Positions 8,190 to 17,089 of a DNA stretch of 64,000 nt are shown piece after piece. The notes below the pieces were generated by a model. The model was given only the letters and a program-made list of their open reading frames with translations. It did not search any database and was not told the DNA's origin. A program made the position numbers and the translations under genes. Each line of letters opens with the position of its first letter. Position 1 is the first letter of the stretch. This stretch comes from Nitrospirota bacterium (GTDB taxonomy: Bacteria > Nitrospirota > UBA9217): positions 1-64,000 of the forward strand of contig JAGVOT010000128.1 in NCBI GenBank assembly GCA_020052615.1, read 5' to 3'.

Positions 8190-9767
8190 ATGACCACGGG
8201 TTTGCTGTTCCATTGGACGCTCACCAGGAAATTCCTTGCCAGCATCCTGCTTGCTCTTTTGCTGATCTTCGCCGCAATGGGCCTCATCATCAGCGCGCAT
8301 GAACGGAAGGTGCTCGTGAACGAGCTTGCCGGGAAGGGTGAGAACGTGGCGAGGATACTGGCGGCAATCTCCGCGGAACCGATCCTGAGCTTTAACTTCT
8401 CGGCCTTGGAGAACCAGGTCAGGTACGTCGGCACCGGGGATGAGAACATCATCTTCGCTACTGTTACGGACCGTGACGACAAGGCATTGACGGAGTACCG
8501 GAAGGCCGGAGCGTCAGCGGCGAACGTCATCGAGTTCTCCAGTCCGATCCAGCAGCAGAGCGAGAAGATCGGCGCGGTCAGGATCGGCTATTCCACGACC
8601 AGCATCAGGAACGCCTTGCGGCGGTCGCAGACGATCCTCGCCGGCCTCTCTGTCGGGACAATGATCCTTGTCTCGCTCATCGTTTACCGGCTTTTCCTGT
8701 ACCTTGCGCTGAAGCCCATCGACCGCCTGAACGCCGCGGTCGCGCAGGTGGCCGACGGCGACCTGACCCGTTCCATCACCGCCGAGTCAGGCGACGAGAT
8801 CGGAAAGCTCTTCACCTCCATCGGGACCATGGTGCAGAAGCTGAAAGGCGTCGTGTCGAACGTCAAGAACGCGGCGGATAATGTTGCGTCCGGCAGCCGG
8901 CAGCTCTCCTCCGGGTCCGAGCAGATGTCTCAGGGCACCACGGAGCAGGCGGCCTCGGCGGAAGAAGCTTCCGCATCGATCGAGGAAATGCATGCAACGA
9001 TCAGGCAGAATGCCGACAACGCCATAGCGACCGAAACGATCGCACAAAAAAGCGCCAACGACGCCCTGGAGAGCGGCAAGGCCGTGTCTGAGGCGGTAAA
9101 GGCCATGAAGGACATTGCCGGAAAGATCTCCGTGATCGAGGAGATAGCCCGGCAGACCAACCTGCTGGCATTGAACGCCGCGATCGAGGCCGCGCGCGCC
9201 GGTGAACACGGCAAGGGGTTCGCCGTGGTGGCCGCCGAGGTCCGGAAGCTCGCGGAACGGAGCCAGGCGGCTGCCGGAGAGATCGGCAAATTGTCCGGCT
9301 CAAGCGTCGACGTGGCCGAGAATGCCGGTGCCATGCTGAGCAGGCTCGTCCCCGATATCCAGAAAACATCGGAGCTCGTGCAGGAGATCAGCGCATCCAG
9401 CAAGGAGCAGGCGTCGGGGGCGGACCAGATCAACAGTTCGATCCAGCAGTTGAACAAGGTGATCCAGCAGAACGCCGGGATGGCCGAGGAGATGGCCTCG
9501 ACGGCACAGGAACTTTCGTCCCAGGCGGACCAGCTCTTGGAAGCGGTGGGATTCTTCACGGTCGGGGACAGCAGCGCGGCGATGAAGAACGCCGAGCCCC
9601 GGACCCTGCCCGCTCCCGCCGCACGGGCCCCGATCGCCCGTCTCGCCGCGTCGGGTTCGCGTACGACTCATCGCTCGACCCGGCCTGCCGGCGTGACGCT
9701 CGACCTCGACCGGCATGGGTCGGGCGGGAACGAAGACGCCCGGGACCGGGAATTCGAGAAATTCTGA
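8190..9767 (+). CDS. Methyl-accepting chemotaxis protein
   Basis: Inner-membrane chemoreceptor of 525 residues. It has a first membrane span at about residues 12-34, a roughly 115-residue extracytoplasmic sensor region, a second span near 155-175, a HAMP domain (about 177-230, [17 protein letters not shown]) and a long signalling hairpin. The conserved tip reads [20 protein letters not shown]. No C-terminal CheR-tethering pentapeptide is visible; the protein ends in a basic, Pro/Arg-rich linker and EFEKF. GAGGAG precedes the ATG. It follows a PhnD-type binding protein, which could be its ligand carrier. The 270 bases between them (7918-8189) show no gene. A cheW tail begins right after the stop codon in the same frame. 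Confidence 0.93.
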   Translation: MTTGLLFHWTLTRKFLASILLALLLIFAAMGLIISAHERKVLVNELAGKGENVARILAAISAEPILSFNFSALENQVRYVGTGDENIIFATVTDRDDKALTEYRKAGASAANVIEFSSPIQQQSEKIGAVRIGYSTTSIRNALRRSQTILAGLSVGTMILVSLIVYRLFLYLALKPIDRLNAAVAQVADGDLTRSITAESGDEIGKLFTSIGTMVQKLKGVVSNVKNAADNVASGSRQLSSGSEQMSQGTTEQAASAEEASASIEEMHATIRQNADNAIATETIAQKSANDALESGKAVSEAVKAMKDIAGKISVIEEIARQTNLLALNAAIEAARAGEHGKGFAVVAAEVRKLAERSQAAAGEIGKLSGSSVDVAENAGAMLSRLVPDIQKTSELVQEISASSKEQASGADQINSSIQQLNKVIQQNAGMAEEMASTAQELSSQADQLLEAVGFFTVGDSSAAMKNAEPRTLPAPAARAPIARLAASGSRTTHRSTRPAGVTLDLDRHGSGGNEDARDREFEKF

Positions 9768-9926
9768 CGCGCACCGGTCTGCGCCGCGGGGGAGCGCTTG
9801 GACACGGAATTCATCCAGGGAATGGGAAGACAGGACGGCCGGTTCATCATCGTCCTTGAGGTCGACAAGGTGTTTTCCGCCGAAGAGACATCGCTGGCGC
9901 GGACGGTCCCGGCGGCGCAGGCCTAA
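9768..9926 (+). pseudogene. cheW C-terminal fragment
   Basis: The codons directly after the chemoreceptor stop continue in the same frame without interruption to a TAA at 9924-9926. They read as the end of a CheW coupling protein: LDTEFIQGMGRQDGR followed by FIIVLEVDKVFSAEE, the hydrophobic strand and D-K-V-F/L-S-AEE tail typical of CheW. Only about the last 45-50 residues of an expected ~160 are present and there is no start codon with a ribosome site, so this is a deletion remnant. A complete cheW probably once followed the receptor gene. Confidence 0.7.
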
Positions 9927-9965
9927 TGACGTTTTTTAAGGTGAGAGCGGCTCATCCCGGTACGA

Positions 9966-10799
9966 TCATGATTCGATGAGCTTATTCTCGATCGCAATGG
10001 CTATGGCCTGCGAGCGGCTGATCGCGCCGAGCTTCTGGAACACGTTCTTCATATGAAATTTCACGGTGTCCTGGCTGATCTTGAGAATGGACGCGATCTC
10101 ACCGGTGCTCTTGCCGTCCTTCACCCAGGCCAGGATCTCCTTTTCCCGCTGCGTCAGGTATACATCCGGTCCTGCGGCAGCTTCCCTCTGCGTGCGGAGA
10201 AGATACGGCAGGATGTGATAGAGGACCATCTGCATGCGCCAGGAATCGGCGCTCTTGCTGCTTGTATGAAGGAGGGAAGCGATCTCTTTCATATCTTTGC
10301 TGCTCTCCAGGAGCTGAAGGATCGCCCGTTCCCGCACCGGCACCTCGGCTAACGGCAAGAGCTCTCCTTTCTGGACGCGGTGAATATACTCCTTGAGAAG
10401 CACGTCCGCGACCTTCGGACTGAGATAAACGCCTTTCGACGCAACGACCCGCACCGCCCGGACCACATCGTCAAAGGCGCATTCCTTCAGGAGATAGCCG
10501 GACGCGCCGGATCTGAACATTTCCAGCACCATCCGCCGTTCCAGATGCATTGACAGGGCCATGATCTTCACAGCGGGGTCGGCCATCAGGATCTGACGCG
10601 TCGCTTCGATGCCGTTCATGCCGGGCATCGAAATATCCATGATCACGACATCTGGCGACAGTTTGGCCGCCAATTGAACAGCGGTTTCGCCGTCTTCCGC
10701 CTCCCCGACCACCGTCATGTCCGACTGCTCGGATATGAGCGATCGAAATCCTTCGCGCAGGACCTGATGATCGTCAACAATGAGTATCCGCGTGCTCAT
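9966..10799 (-). CDS. NarL/FixJ-family response regulator with two LuxR-type HTH regions
   Basis: Cytoplasmic transcription regulator of 277 residues, longer than the usual ~215. The receiver domain (1-125) has the acidic pair in LIVDDHQ, the phosphoacceptor Asp in VVIMDISMPGMNG and a late Lys. Then come two GerE-like segments: a degenerate one near 150-190 (RERAILQLLESSKDMKEIA) and a canonical one near 212-270 (LTQREKEILAWVKDGKST, then TVKFHMKNVFQKLGA). The ATG at 10797-10799 follows GAGGGGGG. The kinase gene ends 104 bases upstream, so they are partners. It is the best candidate for binding the TACCCGnnCGGGTA palindromes seen across 6.7-21.1 kb. Confidence 0.9.
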   Translation of the reverse strand: MSTRILIVDDHQVLREGFRSLISEQSDMTVVGEAEDGETAVQLAAKLSPDVVIMDISMPGMNGIEATRQILMADPAVKIMALSMHLERRMVLEMFRSGASGYLLKECAFDDVVRAVRVVASKGVYLSPKVADVLLKEYIHRVQKGELLPLAEVPVRERAILQLLESSKDMKEIASLLHTSSKSADSWRMQMVLYHILPYLLRTQREAAAGPDVYLTQREKEILAWVKDGKSTGEIASILKISQDTVKFHMKNVFQKLGAISRSQAIAIAIENKLIES

Positions 10800-10903
10800 G
10801 CCACCCCCCTCAGTCGATATTGCGTACCTTCTTTTGTGCAGATCGCCTCTCCGGAACCGCCGGCCATTCCCTGCGTTGGCCATGCATCGATGCGATCGCT
10901 TCC

Positions 10904-12772
10904 CTAGGACACGTTTCGCTGGATGCCCAAATTCACAGGCGCGTCAAGGACCACCTTGGTTCCCGATCCCGGCATGCTCTCGATCTCGCAGGAACCGCCC
11001 AGCTTTTTCATTCGCTCCCTGATGGAGAACAATCCGAACCCGGACCTTTTCCCCGCTGTCGACGCATCGAATCCCGCACCGTCATCGGCAACGGTGATAC
11101 GTATCCGATCGTTGTCCCTTTCCAGGGAAACCGCGACAACCTTCGCCCGAGAATGCTTGACGGCGTTCATGAGCAGTTCGCGCACGCACCGGAAGAGCGG
11201 GCTCCGGACGTCTTCACCGATCAGGTCGGACCTGCCGTCATCCTTGATGGTGACCGGTATTCCATAAACAGCGTCGATCCCCCCCGCAAGGGACTCCACC
11301 GCAGCTTTGAATCCTATCTCCGACAGGACCGGCGGGCTGAGTTCGACGGTCAGCGACCTCGTATACTGGATGATCTGACCGATAAGATCGCGAATGTCCT
11401 CCAGGTGCCTGAGGGCGTCGGGCGCCGATATCCCCTTCTGAAGGAGCCCCAGTTTGAACAACGACGCGACCAGGTTCTGGCCGACGTGATCATGAAGGTC
11501 AGCGGCGATGAGATGCCGCTCCCGTTCCTCGACCCGCGATTCCAGCGATGACATCGTATGCTCCACGGAATGCAGTTCCCGCTGATATTCCTTGACCATC
11601 TCCTCGAGGCTTTTACGGTCGGTAACGTCGCGGGCGATGACCAGCACGGCGTTCCTGCCGTTGAACGTGAAGGGCGCTGCCGCCACCTCAGCGTCCACGA
11701 TCATCCCGCCCGGATGGAGGTACCGGACCGGAAGAAGGGACACGACGGCCCCGTCCTGCTCGATCTGCAGCGACCACTTCATCGCGCTTTCGCGGTCCTC
11801 ATCGTAAATGCGTTCAAGGACAGTCGTCCCCACGATCGCGGCGGGATCGGTCGCGCCGAAGAGGGCCGCTCCGGCGTTGTTGATGAAGACGACCTTTCCC
11901 TCGTGCTGCACGTAGATCGCATCCGGGGAGAGTTCCACGAGCCTCCGGTAGCGGTCTTCGCTCTCGCGCAGGGACCGCTCCCCCTCCCGCCGGGCCGCGA
12001 CCATGTCGTTGAAGGCCGAAGCAAGCCTCCCGATCTCGTCAGCCGTCTCGACCGGCGACGGATCCACCGGCACCCCCCGTTCGAAGTCCCTGACGCTCTC
12101 GGTCAGCCGTTCGAGCGGCCGCGTGACCTTGCGGACGGCGACCCAGACGACAATGCCGCTGACCGCGATGAACACCGCCATCAGGCCCACGTTCCTTCCC
12201 GCGAGCGCGGCGATCTCGCCGCGGTAGCTCTCCTTGCTCATCACGACCAGGACGTGTCCGATCACCCGCTCCGGCGCGGGACCGGCCGACGGTCCGAAAT
12301 AAAGCGTTTCATCGGCCTCGGCGATGGACGCGCTGAGGACCGGCCGTGATATACTGACCGCGTCGGCCTGGTCCGCGATCTGCACCTCAGCCCCGGCTGG
12401 CGAACCCGGCGCGTTTCGCCCCGGCGACTTCCCGTGGCCGGGTCGTCCGACCATTCCGCTGCCCTGGTAGAGTCGCCGTCCCTCGGCATTGAACAGGGAC
12501 ACGGACACCACGTCGGGCAGCTTCAGGACGTCCGCCGCGGCTCGTTTGAGCTCCGCCTCGTTCTCCGTGAAGATGCCCACCACGGCGCCCCGCGCGAGGA
12601 GCGACGTCAGCATGATACCCTGGTCCTCGAGCTTGTGCCTGAGCCTGCCGATCTCATAGACCGCCCATACGACCGTGTAAAGGGTGAAGGACGCGGCGAT
12701 GACGATAATGAACGCCGTGATGACCTTGACGCCGAAACGCTCCTTGAGGACCCTCCTGAAGGGGCTACTCAT
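10904..12772 (-). CDS. Membrane PAS-domain sensor histidine kinase (NarX/DesK class)
   Basis: Sensor kinase of 622 residues. A first membrane span lies at about 17-38, followed by an extracytoplasmic region to about 190, a second span (VGLMAVFIAVSGIVVWVAV), HAMP, a PAS domain near 275-390 (SPDAIYVQHEGKVVFINNAG), a HisKA_3 dimerisation helix with the phosphorylated His in AADLHDHVGQN, and a HATPase_c domain ending near 615 (DDGAGFD, GFGLFSIRERMKKLGG). I take the ATG at 12770-12772; it overlaps the stop of the binding-protein gene upstream, so the two are translationally coupled. The binding protein probably supplies ligand to the external domain, and the downstream NarL-type regulator receives the phosphate. 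Confidence 0.93.
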   Translation of the reverse strand: MSSPFRRVLKERFGVKVITAFIIVIAASFTLYTVVWAVYEIGRLRHKLEDQGIMLTSLLARGAVVGIFTENEAELKRAAADVLKLPDVVSVSLFNAEGRRLYQGSGMVGRPGHGKSPGRNAPGSPAGAEVQIADQADAVSISRPVLSASIAEADETLYFGPSAGPAPERVIGHVLVVMSKESYRGEIAALAGRNVGLMAVFIAVSGIVVWVAVRKVTRPLERLTESVRDFERGVPVDPSPVETADEIGRLASAFNDMVAARREGERSLRESEDRYRRLVELSPDAIYVQHEGKVVFINNAGAALFGATDPAAIVGTTVLERIYDEDRESAMKWSLQIEQDGAVVSLLPVRYLHPGGMIVDAEVAAAPFTFNGRNAVLVIARDVTDRKSLEEMVKEYQRELHSVEHTMSSLESRVEERERHLIAADLHDHVGQNLVASLFKLGLLQKGISAPDALRHLEDIRDLIGQIIQYTRSLTVELSPPVLSEIGFKAAVESLAGGIDAVYGIPVTIKDDGRSDLIGEDVRSPLFRCVRELLMNAVKHSRAKVVAVSLERDNDRIRITVADDGAGFDASTAGKRSGFGLFSIRERMKKLGGSCEIESMPGSGTKVVLDAPVNLGIQRNVS

Positions 12773-13685
12773 CGGCAATCCCCCCCCACGAAGCCGAAGC
12801 GCCGAGCAAGACGCCCATCTTCCCCGCCGCGTTCCGGTTGACGGAGAGCTTCGTTTTCCGCGCGTACACGCGCACAGGCCCGTCCCCGCCTCTCGCGAGC
12901 CGGACCGCTATTTCCGCTGCCTGGACGCCCATGTCGTGGGGGTCCACGTCCAGCGATGCCACAGCGCCCAGTTCCAGGTATTTTCCCGAAAAGGTCATGA
13001 TGGGGATTCGGTGCTGGATGGAGAAGCGGACCAGGTACTCGACGACGGGCGCCGACGCCACCGCGGGATCGGGCAGCATCCAAAGCACATCGACCGAGTC
13101 GCGGAGGGAGTTCAGCGCATTCGGGACCTCATCTGCCCCGCCAAGCTCCGCCGTTCTCAGCGTAAACCCGGCGGCCGGAGCGGCGGCCACTGCTTCCGCA
13201 ACGAAGGGGCCCGTGTTCCGGGGATCGAAGAGCAGTCCGATCCGCTTCGCGCCGGGGAACACGCGCTTGATCGCCGACAACCAGGCCCCGGGATCGATGC
13301 TCATGCTCACGCCCGATAGTTTTTCGGACGGGGAGCGCTCGACCACCGAGGGGATCACCATGACATGAACGACCGGCGCGTCACGGAACGACCTTACCGT
13401 CCGGAAGGCCTCTGTCCCGATCGCGACCACGGCATTGGGCGAGGTCCGGCGGACCCGTTCCAGGACGTCGCCGTCGCGCAGCGCCACCTCCCGCACCGTA
13501 CAGACGGAGGCGTCGCGGATCCCCTGGAGGACCTCCCGGTAGGGCTTCAGGTCTGCGCTCACGACGACCGCCGTCTCGCAGGCGGCCGAAGACGCGTGAA
13601 GAGGGCACGCAAGGACGGCGAGCGCGGCCAGCAGGACAGGGAAGGCCTTGTCGGGTTTTCCTATGAAAGGGTAACGCGTGATCAT
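12765..13685 (-). CDS. ABC-type substrate-binding protein (PF04392-like), sensory partner of kinase
   Basis: Secreted periplasmic binding protein, 306 residues. The ATG at 13683-13685 starts a clear signal peptide (MITRYPFIGKPDK, then a hydrophobic core ending in SSAAC); reading further upstream only adds improbable Arg/Pro-rich sequence. The body matches the ABC_sub_bind family: VVAIGTEAFRTVRSF, AIKRVFPGAKRIGLLFDP and PIMTFSGKYLELGAVASLDVD. It starts 17 bases after the radical SAM stop and overlaps the kinase start. Genes of this family often sit beside histidine kinases with no permease, as here, so a role in signal input is more likely than transport. The ligand is unknown. Confidence 0.85.
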   Translation of the reverse strand: MITRYPFIGKPDKAFPVLLAALAVLACPLHASSAACETAVVVSADLKPYREVLQGIRDASVCTVREVALRDGDVLERVRRTSPNAVVAIGTEAFRTVRSFRDAPVVHVMVIPSVVERSPSEKLSGVSMSIDPGAWLSAIKRVFPGAKRIGLLFDPRNTGPFVAEAVAAAPAAGFTLRTAELGGADEVPNALNSLRDSVDVLWMLPDPAVASAPVVEYLVRFSIQHRIPIMTFSGKYLELGAVASLDVDPHDMGVQAAEIAVRLARGGDGPVRVYARKTKLSVNRNAAGKMGVLLGASASWGGIADE

Positions 13686-13702
13686 GGAGGGACGGACCGG
13701 GA

Positions 13703-14992
13703 CTACAGCCCGTACCGGATGTCCTGGGCCACCAGTTCGGCGAGGACCCGGTCGAGGTACGTTTTTTGGCAATTGACGCCGCCCATGGCGCCCTCGCGCA
13801 CGAGTTTCAGGTACTTGCAGCCCCCGAAGCAGAGCGGCAGGTAGGCGCAGGCCAGGCATTCGTCGTTCTTCCAGTCGTCGAGCCCGTGAGACGTGCGGCA
13901 TTCCCCGGGCCCACTCAGCAGATCGCCTGACCGGCAGCCCTGCCGCCCGATCAGGCCGGGGCATTTGTACAGGACCCCGTCGAGGTTCACCACGAAGCTG
14001 TCGTCATGCTCCATCAGGCAGGGCGAGGGCATGATCTTCGGCGCCTTGTACCCGTGCTTCAGGACTTCCTCGCGCAGGAACACCGAGGCCCCGGCGACCC
14101 AGGGTTCGTCCATTGAATCGCACCCATCACGGAAGTCCGGGAGGGCGAACTCACTGCTCTCGTTCACCACGGGATCGAACTTGATCGCCGCGATCCGCTC
14201 CGGACCGAGCCCCCGATCTATCAAAAGGTCCAGCAGGCGGGGGAATTCGCGGTAGTTGTCCTGCGTGTAATTGCCGCCGACCTGGACCTTGATCAGGCCG
14301 GACACCTCTTCAACGTTCCGGAGGATCGTGTCGAAGGACCCGGCACCGTTCCTGAAGGGCCGGAACGCGTCATGGACCTCCTTCGGTCCGTCGAGCGTCA
14401 CCTTGGCGCTCCTCAGCCCGAGGGGCAGCAGCCGCTTCACCGTCTGCGGGATCAGCAGCACGCCGTTGGTCACCAGGGAGAAAAGATACCGCATCCCCCT
14501 GTTCTCGGCAAAGCTCTTGATCTGTTCCGAAATATCGGCGATCCGGTCCGCCGACAGGAGCGGCTCGCCGCCGTAGAAGGCGATCTTGATATCGTCCTTG
14601 TCCGTGTAGTCACGGGTCTTGACGAAATCGACGAACCTCGCCGCGACCTCTTCGGAAAGATAGTGCTTCCCTTTCCTGGCGCCTTCGAAGCAGTAGCGGC
14701 AGGCGAGGTTGCAGTCCAGGTTCATGACGACGATGAACTTCACGGAACGGGACTGAGCGTTCAGGTCCTGGATATAGGAAAGAAGCTCCTGCCGTTCCTC
14801 GTCGTCGCTCCGCACAATGAGGCCGAGCTCCGCGAGCCCGGCCTGTTCCTCTTCGGAAAGCCTGCCCGCCTCGATGTCCTCGACAAGGTCCTTCGGGACG
14901 AGCACTGCCGAGGCGCGTTTGGTGGAGAACAGAATGACCGACTCAGGGTCTTCCGGGGAAGGATAGGTCTTGGAATAACGGGATAATTTCAT
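13703..14992 (-). CDS. Radical SAM/SPASM peptide maturase (geopeptide maturase type)
   Basis: Iron-sulfur enzyme of 429 residues that modifies a ribosomally made peptide. The radical SAM cluster motif is C-x3-C-x2-C in DCNLACRYCFEG (about residues 93-104), followed by FYGGEPLLS. The C-terminal SPASM/twitch region holds many cysteines for auxiliary clusters (CPGLIGRQGC, then CLACAYLPLCFGGCKYL and a final NC). The N-terminus (MKLSRYSKTYPSPEDPE) resembles a peptide-recognition domain. The gene lies just downstream of a 33-residue peptide gene whose sequence fits the geopeptide family, and that pairing is the main basis for the maturase name. The modification could be a thioether or another carbon crosslink. 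Confidence 0.85.
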   Translation of the reverse strand: MKLSRYSKTYPSPEDPESVILFSTKRASAVLVPKDLVEDIEAGRLSEEEQAGLAELGLIVRSDDEERQELLSYIQDLNAQSRSVKFIVVMNLDCNLACRYCFEGARKGKHYLSEEVAARFVDFVKTRDYTDKDDIKIAFYGGEPLLSADRIADISEQIKSFAENRGMRYLFSLVTNGVLLIPQTVKRLLPLGLRSAKVTLDGPKEVHDAFRPFRNGAGSFDTILRNVEEVSGLIKVQVGGNYTQDNYREFPRLLDLLIDRGLGPERIAAIKFDPVVNESSEFALPDFRDGCDSMDEPWVAGASVFLREEVLKHGYKAPKIMPSPCLMEHDDSFVVNLDGVLYKCPGLIGRQGCRSGDLLSGPGECRTSHGLDDWKNDECLACAYLPLCFGGCKYLKLVREGAMGGVNCQKTYLDRVLAELVAQDIRYGL

Positions 14993-15026
14993 GAGCTATG
15001 GGATGATATCTTGATCCTTTTGAAAT

Positions 15027-15058
15027 AAAAAAAGAGGGAGAGCGGAGTGCTCTCCCTC
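15027..15058 (-). terminator. Strong hairpin terminator between precursor peptide and maturase
   Basis: Perfect 10-bp stem (gagggagagc / gctctccctc, 15034-15043 with 15049-15058) and 5-nt loop. It is followed on the minus strand by seven or more T residues. It starts 12 bases after the geopeptide stop codon and 35 bases before the maturase ATG. The likely effect is a large excess of peptide mRNA over maturase mRNA, with partial read-through. Confidence 0.9.
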
Positions 15059-15069
15059 GAAAGATGGAT

Positions 15070-15171
15070 CTATCCCCACAGGTATGGGACGTATGCTCCT
15101 ATACAGCAGAGACCTTCGACAATCTGCTTCTTCTCTACACCCTTTTTCAGCACAACGATCCGGTTTTTCAT
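15070..15171 (-). CDS. Geopeptide-family RiPP precursor (33 residues)
   Basis: Short gene encoding a 33-residue peptide that begins MKNRIVVLKKGVEKKQ and ends GLCCIGAYVPYLWG. It has a basic leader-like first half and a Cys/Tyr/Trp-rich hydrophobic core at the C-terminus, with a Cys-Cys pair as a natural target for crosslinking. GGGAGGAAG precedes the ATG at 15169-15171. A strong terminator follows immediately, then the radical SAM/SPASM maturase gene. Size, start and position match the geopeptide precursors known next to such maturases in Geobacter-type genomes. The mature product and its role (signal, metallophore or antibiotic) are unknown. The upstream TonB receptor could handle it. Confidence 0.8.
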   Translation of the reverse strand: MKNRIVVLKKGVEKKQIVEGLCCIGAYVPYLWG

Positions 15172-15194
15172 GCTCTTCCTCCCTTTCGTGTAGT

Positions 15195-15210
15195 TGACCC
15201 CTTTGGGTCA
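15195..15210. promoter_or_regulatory. Perfect palindrome upstream of geopeptide gene
   Basis: tgacccctttgggtca: 6-bp arms, 4-bp centre, 24 bases before the geopeptide ATG and just after the TonB receptor stop. It resembles the TACCC-n4-GGGTA sites elsewhere with TG for TA in the outer arms, so it may be a variant operator. A weak intercistronic hairpin is the alternative. Confidence 0.4.
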
Positions 15211-15214
15211 TGGA

Positions 15215-17089
15215 TCAAAATACATATCTGACGCCGGCCTCGAACCATCTTCCGGGGTTCTTATAGATATCGAAAGGATATTGATCGTCATCGCAGAGAT
15301 TATGAACATCGGCAAAGGCTTCGAGGGAATGATCGTTCCGGGCATACAGGGTCTTCATGACATGGGCATCAACGATGAATTCATCGTACTTCCCTTCGAA
15401 GAACGGGTCCGTGTTCCAGTAGATATAATGCCCTTGCACTAAGGCCTTGAACGAACCGTCATCGTACTGCAGGCCGACGTCATAGGTCCTTTGGGCCACG
15501 CTTTTGATCGTCTGGCCCGTGTCCCTATCCTCGGCGCTGATGAAAGCAGTTCCAGCGGTGAGCGTCGTGTGATAGACAGGCGCTGTTCGCAGCTCGACCT
15601 CCAAGCCTTCCCGTCTCTCCCTGCCAGTGTTCACCGTGATGAACGATCCGGGAGTGAGCGCCACGTTCTCAAGAACGTCGTCGAGATCGTGCCTGAAGCC
15701 CGACACTTTGGCCCAGAGATGCTTCATAACGGCGGTTTCCGCTCCTATCTGGTAGGACTTGACCTTTTCCATCTTCAGGTCGGGATTGGAAACATGAAAG
15801 AGATTGTCTCCATAGGTTCCCGCAAGCTGCGGCACACTGAACCCCCGGGCCGCGGAGGCCCGCAGCAGGGTGGTCTCGCCGATCCGGTAGGTCATGCCGA
15901 GGCTCGGGCTCGTGAAATCACCGTTCGTGTTCGTCTTGTCGTACCGCAGGCCCGGCGTGATGGTCAGGCGGCCGTAGGACATGGTGTCATTGATATAAGC
16001 GGCCTGTCTCTCGATCCCCTGCCTGTTGTCGGCGATAGTGTCGGAGTCCAGCGTCCTGGTATCATAGTCGCCGCCCAGAACGACTGCGTGATGCTCTCCT
16101 TTCCAGGACAGCTTCAGGCCCCCGCCATATCCATCATCGAGATAGCTGTCAGCCGAGACCTCTGCACCCGTCGAGATGAGCCTGTTGCTGAAGTCGCTGT
16201 GCTGGCGCAGGTGCCAGGCCGTGATCTGCAGGTCAATGCTCTCGGAGAGGGACGATCGCATCGCGACAGTGGACCGCACATTCTTCACATCATTGTTCAC
16301 GTAGATACCGAAGTCCGGCAGTTCAGCGATCCCTCGGCTGACCTTTTCATAGCTCACTGTGGTAAGTACGGACGTTTTGCTCGTGATATCGTAGTTCAGC
16401 TTCGCATAGGCATTGTTCCCCGAGAAATCATTGTGCGATCGGAAACCGTCGGTCTGCAGCCTGCCGGCAGTGAAGTAAAAGCCGACGCCTGCCTCTTTGC
16501 CTGACGCCTCGGCCCGGAAGTCGCCGGTATCGTGCTTCCCTGAAGTGGCCGACAGCACGCCGCCGAACCCTTCGTCCTGCCCAGCCTTGGTGATGATGTT
16601 GATCACGCCGCCGAGGGCCGATCCCCAGGCCGATGACGCCGGACCCTTGATGATCTCGATCTTCTCGATGTTCTGGACCGGGATCAATCCGAGTTCGGCC
16701 GCATTGTCGGAAAGGTTGTTCAGGGGAACTCCGTCCATGAAGACAGCCACATGCCGGCTCCCCGAACCCTGGATGAAGGCCGACGCGCTGCTGCCGGGCC
16801 CGCCGGTCAGGAAGACCTGCACGCCCGTCACCGTGTTCAGCACCTCGGCGATCGTATGGGCGTTCATGAGCCTGATCTCGTCGGCCGTGACCACGGACAC
16901 GTTCTCCGCGGTCTGGGAAAGGGATTTTCTGGTCCGCGTCGGCGCTTCAACGACCAACTCCTCCTCCTTGAAGTACATGAGGAGATACTGCCTTTCTTCA
17001 GCGGACTGCGCGAAGGCGTTCGTTGTGATAGAGGATAAACAGCAGGTGAAGGAGATGAATGTAAGCAGGATCCTGGAGCGTATCGTCAT
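15215..17089 (-). CDS. TonB-dependent outer-membrane receptor
   Basis: Outer-membrane transporter powered by TonB. From the ATG at 17087-17089 it has 624 residues: a signal peptide of about 28 residues (hydrophobic core, NAFAQ cleavage region), a TonB-box-like segment (EEELVVEAPTRT), a plug domain (VSVVTADEIRLMNAHTIAEV, then VFMDGVPLNN, KIEIIKGPASSAWGSALGG) and a beta-barrel ending in the aromatic C-terminus WFEAGVRYVF. ATGs further upstream exist but would add residues before the signal peptide. The plug/barrel style resembles cobalamin, catecholate or peptide receptors. It precedes the geopeptide gene in the same direction, 43 bases away. A palindrome of the local regulon type lies about 380 bases upstream. 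Confidence 0.9.
   Translation of the reverse strand: MTIRSRILLTFISFTCCLSSITTNAFAQSAEERQYLLMYFKEEELVVEAPTRTRKSLSQTAENVSVVTADEIRLMNAHTIAEVLNTVTGVQVFLTGGPGSSASAFIQGSGSRHVAVFMDGVPLNNLSDNAAELGLIPVQNIEKIEIIKGPASSAWGSALGGVINIITKAGQDEGFGGVLSATSGKHDTGDFRAEASGKEAGVGFYFTAGRLQTDGFRSHNDFSGNNAYAKLNYDITSKTSVLTTVSYEKVSRGIAELPDFGIYVNNDVKNVRSTVAMRSSLSESIDLQITAWHLRQHSDFSNRLISTGAEVSADSYLDDGYGGGLKLSWKGEHHAVVLGGDYDTRTLDSDTIADNRQGIERQAAYINDTMSYGRLTITPGLRYDKTNTNGDFTSPSLGMTYRIGETTLLRASAARGFSVPQLAGTYGDNLFHVSNPDLKMEKVKSYQIGAETAVMKHLWAKVSGFRHDLDDVLENVALTPGSFITVNTGRERREGLEVELRTAPVYHTTLTAGTAFISAEDRDTGQTIKSVAQRTYDVGLQYDDGSFKALVQGHYIYWNTDPFFEGKYDEFIVDAHVMKTLYARNDHSLEAFADVHNLCDDDQYPFDIYKNPGRWFEAGVRYVF

Noticed and set aside
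13686-13964. N-terminal extension of the substrate-binding protein
   Set aside because: The upstream frame is Arg/Pro-rich, lies inside the radical SAM gene and would bury a clear signal peptide.
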